Below are positions 1 through 5,394 of a DNA stretch of 7,322 nt, one piece after another. A program made the translations under genes and the position numbers. Under the pieces are notes generated by a model, which saw only the letters and a program-made list of their open reading frames with translations, searched no databases and was not told the origin of the DNA. The stretch is from Dehalococcoidia bacterium (GTDB lineage Bacteria; Chloroflexota; Dehalococcoidia; Dehalococcoidales; BS750m-G39), in the NCBI GenBank assembly GCA_030640325.1, contig DAOWJM010000063.1, forward strand, positions 1 to 7,322, given 5' to 3'. Every line of letters begins with the position of its first letter. The stretch's first letter is position 1.

Positions 1-478
1 AGAGGAGCAGGGAATAAGCAAATAGAATAGCACCGACAACTATAGCCGAATCAGCAATGTTAAATGCTGGCCACCAGCCGATGCTGATGAAGTCGGTAAC
101 ACCACCAAAGCGCAGCCGGTCAATCAGATTGCCTATTGTGCCGCCGAGAATTAAGCCCAGGGCTGACTTACCTAGCAGATTATCTAAAGGGAAGAAGCGA
201 GGATAAATAATAAAGGCATAGACCAGAAGAAAGGCAATACCGACGATAGCAACTATGGTTAAGGCAAATGATTGGTCTTGAAATAAGCCAAAGGCGGAGC
301 CGGTGTTAGGGGGGAGACGGATTATCTGAAAGAATCCCACCTCAAATAGCGATTGTCCCACAAGTAGGTTAGACCTTATCCAGAGCTTGCTGAGCTGGTC
401 GGCAACCACCACCAGTAACGCAATAAGAAAAAAGACCACATTCCGCCGCCTACCTTGGAGATTACCTGCCTTTTGCAT
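1..478 (-). CDS. lspA: Lipoprotein signal peptidase (signal peptidase II), C-terminus cut by window edge
   Basis: LspA is an integral-membrane aspartyl protease that removes the signal peptide of prolipoproteins after lipidation. 159 residues are visible. Helices lie at about 13-27 (NVVFFLIALLVVVAD), 70-91 and 105-120, with a last one running off the edge. Family signatures are present: D-Q-x-S-K at 27-31, N-T-G-S-A-F-G at 58-64, G-G-T-I-G-N-L-I-D-R at 112-121 and F-N-I-A-D-S at 139-144. D120 and D143 match the two catalytic aspartates of the family. The ATG at 476-478 was chosen because it is the first start in frame ahead of helix 1; it lies inside the preceding zinc-finger gene, overlapping its end by 17 nt, so the two are probably translationally coupled. 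A weak AGG lies about 7 nt upstream. The family is usually 150-170 residues, so only a few C-terminal residues are missing. Function is near certain; the exact start is less so. Confidence 0.95.
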   Translation of the reverse strand, partial: MQKAGNLQGRRRNVVFFLIALLVVVADQLSKLWIRSNLLVGQSLFEVGFFQIIRLPPNTGSAFGLFQDQSFALTIVAIVGIAFLLVYAFIIYPRFFPLDNLLGKSALGLILGGTIGNLIDRLRFGGVTDFISIGWWPAFNIADSAIVVGAILFAYSLLL

Positions 479-830
479 TCTTTGCCTGACCCGTCTTACA
501 GCTCAAGCACAGACTTGCCTGAGGAAGCGCTTCCAGTCGGGCTGGGTCTATAGGTTGACCACAACTATCGCAGAAGCCATAGGTTCCATCTTCAAACTTG
601 TGCAATGCATGCTCCACATCTGCTAGCTGGTCTCTGATACGCTTCTCTAAGGTTATCCGCTTCTCTAGCTCGAAGCTCTCTGTAGCCTCCTCCTCCCTCT
701 TGCCAAAGGGGCTACCCTCTCGCCTTTCCTCAGCAGGGCGAATGCTAGCTTTCAATTGTTCTAATTCCTCGATTAACCGCTTTCGCTCGCTCTCCAGACG
801 AGAGCGAAGCAGATTGAAGCCTATGGTCAT
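462..830 (-). CDS. DksA/TraR-type C4 zinc-finger protein
   Basis: A 122-residue protein of the DksA/TraR family, whose members bind the RNA polymerase secondary channel and modulate initiation. Residues 5-78 are rich in E, K, R and L and look like a helical coiled-coil hairpin. The C-terminus has the classic finger G-T-Y-G-F-C-D-S-C-G with C87 and C90, then C108 and C111 (C-x2-C-x17-C-x2-C), and the family stretch P-I-D-P-A-R-L-E-A-L-P. The acidic D-x-x-D-x-A tip motif of E. coli DksA is not visible, so this is closer to YteA/TraR-like members and should not be equated with dksA. The start is fixed by strong purine-rich Shine-Dalgarno sequences (GGAGGG at 835-840, GGAGG at 841-845). Its 3' end overlaps lspA, suggesting an operon. 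The exact regulatory targets cannot be told from sequence. Confidence 0.9.
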   Translation of the reverse strand: MTIGFNLLRSRLESERKRLIEELEQLKASIRPAEERREGSPFGKREEEATESFELEKRITLEKRIRDQLADVEHALHKFEDGTYGFCDSCGQPIDPARLEALPQASLCLSCKTGQAKNAKGR

Positions 831-870
831 CTTTCCCTCCCCTCCGCCTACCTATGCTGACAGGTAAGCA

Positions 871-899
871 TCTATAGTTGACGATTTTTAAGAGAACAA
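871..899 (-). promoter_or_regulatory. Weak candidate sigma-70-type promoter for the zinc-finger/lspA pair
   Basis: On the minus strand, TTGTTC (894-899) and TATAGA (871-876) are separated by exactly 17 nt, which would start transcription near 864, about 34 nt ahead of the zinc-finger ATG. The -35 is a poor match (3 of 6), and the DUF72 gene ends only 86 nt upstream, so read-through from it is an equally good explanation. Confidence 0.3.
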
Positions 900-916
900 T
901 GATTGGGCAGAAGAGG

Positions 917-1684
917 TTAATCCAGCATCACTCGCAACTGGCGAATGGTGTCCACTGCCTGCCCACGCCAGTGATTATTGGCAAAGATAAAGGTCTTCTC
1001 AGCCACACTACTTAGCTTTTGAATCTTGGGCAGCCACTCGCCGAGTTCCGAGGGGCTATAGCTATAATCATACCTCTCATAAGCCTGCTCATGCTGCCAC
1101 CACTTATCGCTATTACGCCCGTGAAAGCGGACATAACCTATCTTACTTGTCGTCTCGGCTAGTGGGGGCAACAGATTGGGCAGGCGTGGTTCATCGACAC
1201 AACAGAAGCCCAAATCATGGCGACGAAGCCAATCAAACACATCGCTCCTTAGCCAGTGGGCATTACGGAATTCAACCACCACCGGCAGCTCGCCCAAACG
1301 TTCCTTAAATAGCCCAAGGTAGTCCCAGTTACGGCGATTAAACCCAAAACTATAGGGAAACTGAGCTAAAATACAACCCAGCTTTCCAGCAGAGATGACA
1401 GGCTCTAATACCTGGCAAAAAGCCTCAAAAACGGGGGCATTATCCTCCCGTTGGTGAGTCATCTCCTGGTTGGCTTTAATAGAGAATAGGAAACCTTCGC
1501 CCGTTTTGTCAACCATGGCTTTTAAGGTAGATGGTTTGGGTATGGCATAAAAGGTTGAATTTACCTCACAGGCATCGAATTCACGGGCATAGTAGACCAG
1601 CCATTCTCTCTTAGGCAAACCCACCGGGTAGAAGTTTCCTACCCAATCACCATAGCTAAATCCTGAAGTGCCAAGGTATACCAT
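917..1684 (-). CDS. DUF72 (YecE-like) family protein
   Basis: A 255-residue, full-length DUF72 protein, a family with a TIM-barrel-like fold and no established enzymatic role. Family landmarks are all visible: G-T-S-G-F-S-Y at 5-11, E-V-N-S-T-F-Y at 40-46, F-S-I-K-A-N-x-x-M-T-H at 67-77, I-L-A-Q-F-P at 105-110, V-V-V-E-F-R at 135-140, Y-V-R-F-H-G-R at 184-190, Y-D-Y-S-Y-S at 205-210 and F-A-N-N-H-W-R-G-Q-A at 234-243. No signal peptide or membrane helix is seen, so it is likely cytoplasmic. The start ATG at 1682-1684 puts G-T-S-G at the usual place. No Shine-Dalgarno is present, and a good promoter lies so close that the mRNA may be leaderless. It is divergent from fur and shares the intergenic region with it. 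The family call is firm; the biochemical role is unknown. Confidence 0.92.
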   Translation of the reverse strand: MVYLGTSGFSYGDWVGNFYPVGLPKREWLVYYAREFDACEVNSTFYAIPKPSTLKAMVDKTGEGFLFSIKANQEMTHQREDNAPVFEAFCQVLEPVISAGKLGCILAQFPYSFGFNRRNWDYLGLFKERLGELPVVVEFRNAHWLRSDVFDWLRRHDLGFCCVDEPRLPNLLPPLAETTSKIGYVRFHGRNSDKWWQHEQAYERYDYSYSPSELGEWLPKIQKLSSVAEKTFIFANNHWRGQAVDTIRQLRVMLD

Positions 1685-1690
1685 ATCTCA

Positions 1691-1719
1691 AGTGTATCCT
1701 ATTTGCTTTATTTGGTCAA
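1691..1719 (-). promoter_or_regulatory. Sigma-70-type promoter for the DUF72 gene
   Basis: On the minus strand, TTGACC (1714-1719) is followed by a 17-nt spacer and TACACT (1691-1696). The predicted transcription start (about 1684-1686) falls on or within two bases of the DUF72 ATG at 1684. This fits the absence of a ribosome binding site and suggests a leaderless transcript. Confidence 0.55.
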
Positions 1720-1732
1720 TGCCCCGCAGGAA

Positions 1733-1761
1733 GTCAATAGCAACAGTTAAAAACTATTGAC
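1733..1761. promoter_or_regulatory. Perfect 8-bp inverted repeat in the divergent DUF72/fur region, possible operator
   Basis: GTCAATAG (1733-1740) and CTATTGAC (1754-1761) are perfect reverse complements separated by 13 nt. Their centres are 21 bp apart, two helical turns, which suits a dimeric DNA-binding protein. The right arm overlaps the -35 element of the fur promoter (1757-1762). The left arm contains TTGAC when read on the minus strand, so the symmetry could partly reflect back-to-back -35 boxes. Confidence 0.4.
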
Positions 1762-1785
1762 AACCAGGGGTGATTTCGTTACTAT
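1757..1785 (+). promoter_or_regulatory. Sigma-70-type promoter of the fur operon
   Basis: A perfect -35 TTGACA (1757-1762), a 17-nt spacer and TACTAT (1780-1785) as -10 predict a start near 1792, giving a leader of about 27 nt. The predicted start lies inside the Fur-box palindrome at 1787-1809, the usual geometry for repression by blocking RNA polymerase. Confidence 0.65.
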
Positions 1786-1786
1786 A

Positions 1787-1809
1787 TAAATGATAATATT
1801 TTTCATTTA
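1787..1809. promoter_or_regulatory. Fur/PerR-type operator overlapping the fur transcription start
   Basis: TAAATGA (1787-1793) and TCATTTA (1803-1809) form a perfect 7-bp inverted repeat around a 9-nt AT-rich centre. Within it, 1791-1805 reads TGATAAT-A-TTTTTCA and matches the 7-1-7 Fur box consensus (TGATAAT-N-ATTATCA) at 12 of 14 defined positions. It lies directly downstream of the -10 box and 9 nt before the fur ATG. Together with the gene it precedes, this points to autoregulation by the Fur-family product. Distinguishing a Fur from a PerR site by sequence alone is not reliable. Confidence 0.7.
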
Positions 1810-1818
1810 CAACTTGAA

Positions 1819-2253
1819 ATGAGACTTACAGAGAGAAAAATAGCGGCTACTTTAAGACAGCATGGCTACAAGCTCACCCCGCAGCGAAGGTCGGTGATAC
1901 GGACGATTGCCTCTAGCCAAGACCACCTCACCCCTGCTGCCATATACCAGAAGGTGCATCAAGACCAGCCAAGTATTGGGCTGGTGACTATTTACCGCAC
2001 CCTGGACATACTTGCCAAGCTAGAACTTATCTGTGAGCTACACGCTGGAGGTAGCTGCCACAGCTACACAATCGGCGCCCGGGGGCATCACCACCACCTT
2101 ATTTGCTCCAACTGTGGTGAGGTTATTGACTTCGCTGGCTATGACCTTACCCAACTGGAGCAAAGGCTATCCCGCCAAACCGGGTTTGAGATTGAAGGGC
2201 ACCTGCTTGAGTTCATCGGTCTGTGCCAAAACTGTCAGCAAGAAGATGATTAG
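1819..2253 (+). CDS. Fur-family metalloregulator (Fur or PerR type)
   Basis: A 144-residue full-length Fur-family repressor. The N-terminal winged helix includes L-T-P-Q-R-R at 19-24 and the recognition region P-S-I-G-L-V-T-I-Y-R-T-L at 51-62. The dimerisation domain has H-H-H-H at 90-93, followed by C96-x2-C99-G; a second C-x-x-C (C136, C139) completes the structural zinc site. At the regulatory metal site H36, H91, H93 and D104 are in place. D104 is the residue seen in PerR proteins (glutamate in typical Fur), but the acidic ligand normally found in an R-Y-E/R-F-D motif before the histidines is replaced (S82-Y83-T84). So the metal and signal specificity (iron, peroxide, other) is uncertain. 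The promoter and palindromic operator upstream imply autoregulation. No clear Shine-Dalgarno precedes the ATG. Its 3' end overlaps the membrane-protein gene by 8 nt. Confidence 0.93.
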   Translation: MRLTERKIAATLRQHGYKLTPQRRSVIRTIASSQDHLTPAAIYQKVHQDQPSIGLVTIYRTLDILAKLELICELHAGGSCHSYTIGARGHHHHLICSNCGEVIDFAGYDLTQLEQRLSRQTGFEIEGHLLEFIGLCQNCQQEDD

Positions 2254-2905
2254 ACGAATAGCAAGTGAACTTAAGAGCCATGCCCCCTTCACTGCACTAG
2301 GTGCCATTACCGGGATTATTATCATGGTCATAATAGTTCTTGGCAATGTCCCTGCCCAGATTTCCCAAGCCGCCTTTTATACCTTACACCCCCTGCATGT
2401 TGTATTGAGCGCCCTGGTGACCACAGCCATGTATATGAGACATAGCAAGGGCAAGCTGTGGGCAGCGATTCTGATTGGTTATACCGGCTCCATTGGCATA
2501 GCTACCTTGAGCGATGCCGTAATTCCCTATCTGGGAGGAGCCATGCTCGATATCGAAATGGGTTTTCACATGCCCTTTATCGAGACTGGGAAAATGCCCT
2601 TTATTGGGATTGAAAAGTGGCAGGTGGTAAATTCGGCGGCACTTATTGGCATTGCCATAGGTTGCTGGAAACATACTACCAAAGTTCCGCACTCTGGACA
2701 CGTGTTGTTAAGCACATGGGCTTCGTTATTCTACTTCACCGCCTTCGGGATAGCCCATTGGATTCCTTTGCTCCCCCTTGTTTTCGTGTTTTTGTTCCTG
2801 GCTGTTTGGATTCCCTGCTGTCTAAGCGATATAGCCTTTCCCCTTCTATTCATAAGGCAGGTTGCCACTGGGAAAGATTTAACATACAATAATCAACATC
2901 ATTGA
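2246..2905 (+). CDS. Uncharacterised six-helix membrane protein coupled to fur
   Basis: A 219-residue membrane protein that I do not recognise as any named family. About six hydrophobic segments are visible: 15-35, 43-64, 71-97, 126-141, 153-175 and 176-203. Polar residues that could bind metal sit in or near them: H48-P-L-H51, S89-D90 followed by P-Y, H108 and E113, H149/H152, H171, and S194-D195. An 8-residue unit occurs twice in tandem at 109-124 (M-P-F-I-E-T-G-K then M-P-F-I-G-I-E-K). The ATG at 2246 lies inside the end of fur (overlap 2246-2253), a layout typical of translational coupling; a longer frame reaching back to 2033 only reflects an open frame across fur. Being second in a Fur-box operon suggests metal transport or sensing, but this is an inference from position and histidines. 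No signal peptide other than helix 1 is seen. Confidence 0.8.
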   Translation: MIRRIASELKSHAPFTALGAITGIIIMVIIVLGNVPAQISQAAFYTLHPLHVVLSALVTTAMYMRHSKGKLWAAILIGYTGSIGIATLSDAVIPYLGGAMLDIEMGFHMPFIETGKMPFIGIEKWQVVNSAALIGIAIGCWKHTTKVPHSGHVLLSTWASLFYFTAFGIAHWIPLLPLVFVFLFLAVWIPCCLSDIAFPLLFIRQVATGKDLTYNNQHH

Positions 2906-2907
2906 GC

Positions 2908-2913
2908 AGGAGG
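2908..2913 (+). promoter_or_regulatory. Strong Shine-Dalgarno fixing the MBL hydrolase start
   Basis: AGGAGG lies 6 nt before the ATG at 2920. It decides that ATG over an in-frame TTG at 2902 that overlaps the end of the membrane-protein gene. It is the strongest ribosome binding site in the plus-strand operon, suggesting that this gene is translated independently and well. Confidence 0.8.
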
Positions 2914-2919
2914 ATAAAA

Positions 2920-3750
2920 ATGGAGCTTCACATCACAACCCTGAGTGAGAATACCGCTGGTTTGGGTAACTTTCTGGGGGAATGGGGGCTGAGCATCCTG
3001 GTAGAAACAGATGGACCGAACATCCTGTTCGATACCGGGCAGAGCATCTCAGCCAGCCACAATGCTGATATCCTTGGCATTGACCTGAGCCAGATTGATA
3101 AGATTGTTTTAAGCCATGGTCACTTCGACCACACTGGTGGTCTACGCCAAGTCCTGCGCAGGATAGGAAAGGAGATAGAGATAATCGCTCACCCCGATAT
3201 GTGGCAAGCTAAGTATGCCACTCGCGAAGGCGAAGATAGATATATCGGGATACCCTTCCAGCGCCAGGAGCTAGAAAGCCTTGGTGCTAGGTTTAACCTG
3301 ACCACAGAATCAGTAAGGCTCACTGATAATATAATGACCACTGGCGAGGTTCCCATGGTAACCGATTACGAGGAGATAGAGCCGTACCTTGTGGTAAAAG
3401 AAGATGCCGGCTTTAAGCCGGATAAGCTCCTAGATGACCAGGCACTAATTATAAACACCGAGCCAGGATTGGTTGTCATTCTGGGCTGTGCCCACCATGG
3501 CATCATCAATACCCTATACCATGCCCAGCAGCTTACTGGGGTAAAGACAATAGATACCGTGCTGGGTGGTTGCCATCTCATGGATGCTTCTGAAGAACGG
3601 GTATGGCTGACCATTGCTGCCCTAAAAGAGATAGGGGTGCAAAGGTTAGGCGTCTCACATTGCACCGGGCTGCCAGCATCTGCCATAATGGCTCAAGAAT
3701 TTGGTGACAAGTTCTTCTTCAATAACGCTGGCACTATTTTGAGCCTATGA
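2920..3750 (+). CDS. MBL-fold metallohydrolase, MJ0301/dihydropterin synthase-like (COG1237 type)
   Basis: A 276-residue soluble metallo-beta-lactamase-fold protein. The metal-binding signature S-H-G-H-F-D-H-T-G-G spans 65-74 (H66, H68, D70, H71). Further metal-site candidates are H192/H193 in G-C-A-H-H-G-I-I-N-T, H219 in L-G-G-C-H-L and H247 in S-H-C-T-G. The start L-S-E-N-T-A-G and the paired G-C-A-H-H-G / G-G-C-H-L motifs are typical of the branch that includes archaeal MJ0301, linked to a dihydropterin-ribofuranosyl-aminobenzene phosphate synthase step of methanopterin synthesis. Most bacterial members have no known substrate, so only the family is called here. It lies 14 nt after the membrane-protein gene and 13 nt before pyrD, so it is probably transcribed with fur. 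Length is normal and nothing is missing. Confidence 0.88.
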   Translation: MELHITTLSENTAGLGNFLGEWGLSILVETDGPNILFDTGQSISASHNADILGIDLSQIDKIVLSHGHFDHTGGLRQVLRRIGKEIEIIAHPDMWQAKYATREGEDRYIGIPFQRQELESLGARFNLTTESVRLTDNIMTTGEVPMVTDYEEIEPYLVVKEDAGFKPDKLLDDQALIINTEPGLVVILGCAHHGIINTLYHAQQLTGVKTIDTVLGGCHLMDASEERVWLTIAALKEIGVQRLGVSHCTGLPASAIMAQEFGDKFFFNNAGTILSL

Positions 3751-3763
3751 TAGCGAGCTAGTT

Positions 3764-4687
3764 ATGAATCTTTCCATTCAACTGGCACCGAAAAATAAAC
3801 AGGGCTTATCGCTGACTAACCCAGTGATGACCGCCTCTGGCACCTTTGGCTATGGCACAGAGTATAGCCATATGTTTGATATTCAAAAGCTAGGGGCTAT
3901 GGTGTGCAAGGGAACCAGCCTTGAACCTAGAGAGGGAAATCCACAGCCACGGCTAGCTGAGACAGCATGTGGCTTGCTCAATTCAATAGGGCTGCAGAAT
4001 ATTGGCGTCGAAGCCCTAATCAAGGAAAAGGCGCCAATTTGGGCAGGCTGGCGCCTGCCGGTCATCGTTAATATAGTGGGTGAAACCATTGATGATTACG
4101 CCAGATTGGCTGGCGAGCTTGATGGGGTAGCTGGAATCGGCGGTATTGAAGTGAACATTGGCTGTCCCAATATCAAAGCCGGCGGTGCTGAGTTTGGAGC
4201 GAAGCCCGGGTCAGCCGCCGAGGTAACTGCCGCGGTTAAAGCAGCTACCTCCCTTCCGGTATTGGTCAAGCTAACCCCAAACACCAGTGACATTGCCGAG
4301 GTGGCTATGGCTGTGGCTGAAGCCAAAGCCGATGCTATATCCTTAATCAATACCCTAAAGGGCATAGCCATTGACATTGCCAGGCGCCGACCTCTACTGG
4401 GCAGCATAACCGGGGGGCTATCTGGGCCAGCGATAAAGCCGGTGGCATTGTATATGGTATATGAGGTGGCTGGTGCCGTAGAGTTGCCTATCATTGGCTG
4501 CGGTGGCATCGCTACCGCCAGCGATGCCTTAGAGTTCATCATGGCTGGAGCCAGTGCTATCCAGGTAGGCACAGCTAACTTAACCAACCCCCGCGCCCCC
4601 CTTGATGTCCTAGAGGGAATAGAGCAATTTATGGGAAAAGAGGGGATAGAGGATATAGCTGAGCTTATCGGTGCGGCACGGGGGTAA
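3764..4687 (+). CDS. pyrD: Dihydroorotate dehydrogenase, class 1B catalytic subunit
   Basis: PyrD oxidises dihydroorotate to orotate, the fourth step of de novo pyrimidine synthesis, using FMN in a soluble TIM barrel. The 307-residue length is normal for class 1. Visible motifs: N-P-V-M-T-A-S-G-T-F-G at 19-29, K49 in the C-K-G-T-S stretch, N-S-I-G-L-Q-N at 73-79, the catalytic loop V-N-I-G-C-P-N at 130-136 with C134 as the class 1 base, K-L-T-P-N at 169-173, I-N-T at 195-197, G-G-L-S-G-P-A-I-K-P at 217-226, and phosphate-binding G-C-G-G-I and G-T-A-N. Class 1B enzymes normally work with the iron-sulfur/FAD subunit PyrK. No pyrK is adjacent: the next gene is a nitroreductase. It is last in the tight run from fur. 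A diverged copy of its last 22 codons occurs at 5311-5376. Confidence 0.95.
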   Translation: MNLSIQLAPKNKQGLSLTNPVMTASGTFGYGTEYSHMFDIQKLGAMVCKGTSLEPREGNPQPRLAETACGLLNSIGLQNIGVEALIKEKAPIWAGWRLPVIVNIVGETIDDYARLAGELDGVAGIGGIEVNIGCPNIKAGGAEFGAKPGSAAEVTAAVKAATSLPVLVKLTPNTSDIAEVAMAVAEAKADAISLINTLKGIAIDIARRRPLLGSITGGLSGPAIKPVALYMVYEVAGAVELPIIGCGGIATASDALEFIMAGASAIQVGTANLTNPRAPLDVLEGIEQFMGKEGIEDIAELIGAARG

Positions 4688-4746
4688 ATGACTGCTGGGG
4701 GATTATTCTAGACTAGTCTGCCTCAGGAGCATAGAGAAGCAAGATT

Positions 4747-5292
4747 ATGGCTCTTCTAGACCTAATAAAACACAGAAAAAGCGTTAGGGATTTCCTAGAT
4801 AGACCTGTTGAGCGAGAAAAGATAATGATGTGTCTTGAGGCGGCGAGGTTAGCTCCCTCCGAATGCAATTCACAACCATGGAAATTTATAGTCGTGGATG
4901 ATAGGCAGTTAAAGAATAAGCTATGCGATGCTGCTTTCAGCGGTATATATTCAATTAGTTCCTTTTGCAAAACGGCACCAGTTATGGTTGCCGTCATCTC
5001 CGAAAAGTCCAAGTTTATAGCCAGAATCGGCGGAATGTTCAGAGGCACAAAATACTACCTTATAGATATAGGGATAGCTGTTGAGCATTTTGTACTTGAG
5101 GCTGAGGACTTAGGCCTTGGAACTTGCTGGATAGGCTGGTTCAATGAGGGGGCGGTGAAATCAATATTGAATATCCCGCAGCATAAAAAGATTGACATCC
5201 TAATAGCATTAGGCTATTACGACAGGGAAAAGCTAGGTCCAGAACATGGTAGGGAGCCAATGGATAAAATCGCGTCATTCAACTGCTATTGA
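4747..5292 (+). CDS. Nitroreductase-family flavoprotein, probably acquired
   Basis: A 181-residue nitroreductase-fold protein, of the family that binds FMN as a dimer and uses NAD(P)H to reduce nitro compounds, quinones or other acceptors. Signatures: the N-terminal R-K-S-V-R-D-F at 10-16 for FMN phosphate binding, L-A-P-S-E-C-N-S-Q-P-W at 35-45, and the C-terminal D-I-G-I-A-V-E-H-F-V-L-E-A-E-D-L-G-L-G-T-C-W region at about 106-127, followed by alanine-leucine-glycine-tyrosine near the end. The substrate cannot be inferred. The ATG at 4747 is the first start after an in-frame stop at 4732; only weak purines precede it. The gene is markedly AT-richer than its neighbours: five sampled 60-nt lines give about 40% GC against about 57% in three pyrD lines. 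It also uses many ATA, AGA and AGG codons. It is bracketed by two pyrD 3' ends, which suggests horizontal arrival. Confidence 0.88.
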   Translation: MALLDLIKHRKSVRDFLDRPVEREKIMMCLEAARLAPSECNSQPWKFIVVDDRQLKNKLCDAAFSGIYSISSFCKTAPVMVAVISEKSKFIARIGGMFRGTKYYLIDIGIAVEHFVLEAEDLGLGTCWIGWFNEGAVKSILNIPQHKKIDILIALGYYDREKLGPEHGREPMDKIASFNCY

Positions 5293-5310
5293 GTCCCACG
5301 ACTTTCTCAA

Positions 5311-5376
5311 GCGAAGTTCATGGCAAAAGAGGGGATAGATAACCTAACTGAGCTTGTTGGTGTTGCCCAAGGCTAA
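5311..5376 (+). pseudogene. Remnant of a second pyrD 3' end
   Basis: Read in the frame of the ATG at 5320, this stretch gives M-A-K-E-G-I-D-N-L-T-E-L-V-G-V-A-Q-G and a stop. The last 18 residues of pyrD are M-G-K-E-G-I-E-D-I-A-E-L-I-G-A-A-R-G and a stop. Ten of 18 residues are identical and most others are conservative. At DNA level 43 of 57 positions match from ATG to TAA with no gap (against 4631-4687). The preceding A-K-F / E-Q-F codons also align. An in-frame stop at 5290 and no recognisable pyrD sequence upstream show that it is only a tail. The differences look like those between functional orthologues, so it seems to have diverged as a real gene before being broken. Confidence 0.75.
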
Positions 5377-5394
5377 ATTGGCTAAGCTTAGAGC

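Noticed and set aside
2033..2245. Longer N-terminus for the membrane protein, starting inside fur
   Set aside because: The extra 71 residues lie out of frame over the conserved Fur coding region and are low-quality sequence; helix 1 follows naturally from the ATG at 2246.
2902..2919. Upstream TTG start for the MBL hydrolase
   Set aside because: It would translate the AGGAGG Shine-Dalgarno itself; the ATG at 2920 has ideal spacing from it.
4096..4587. Long minus-strand open frame across pyrD
   Set aside because: It lies wholly within strongly conserved pyrD codons on the other strand and has no recognisable domain; a shadow frame.
4710..4719. Ten-base palindrome AGACTAGTCT ahead of the nitroreductase
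   Set aside because: It is short, with no loop for an RNA hairpin and no link to a promoter; it could be an operator but nothing else supports it.
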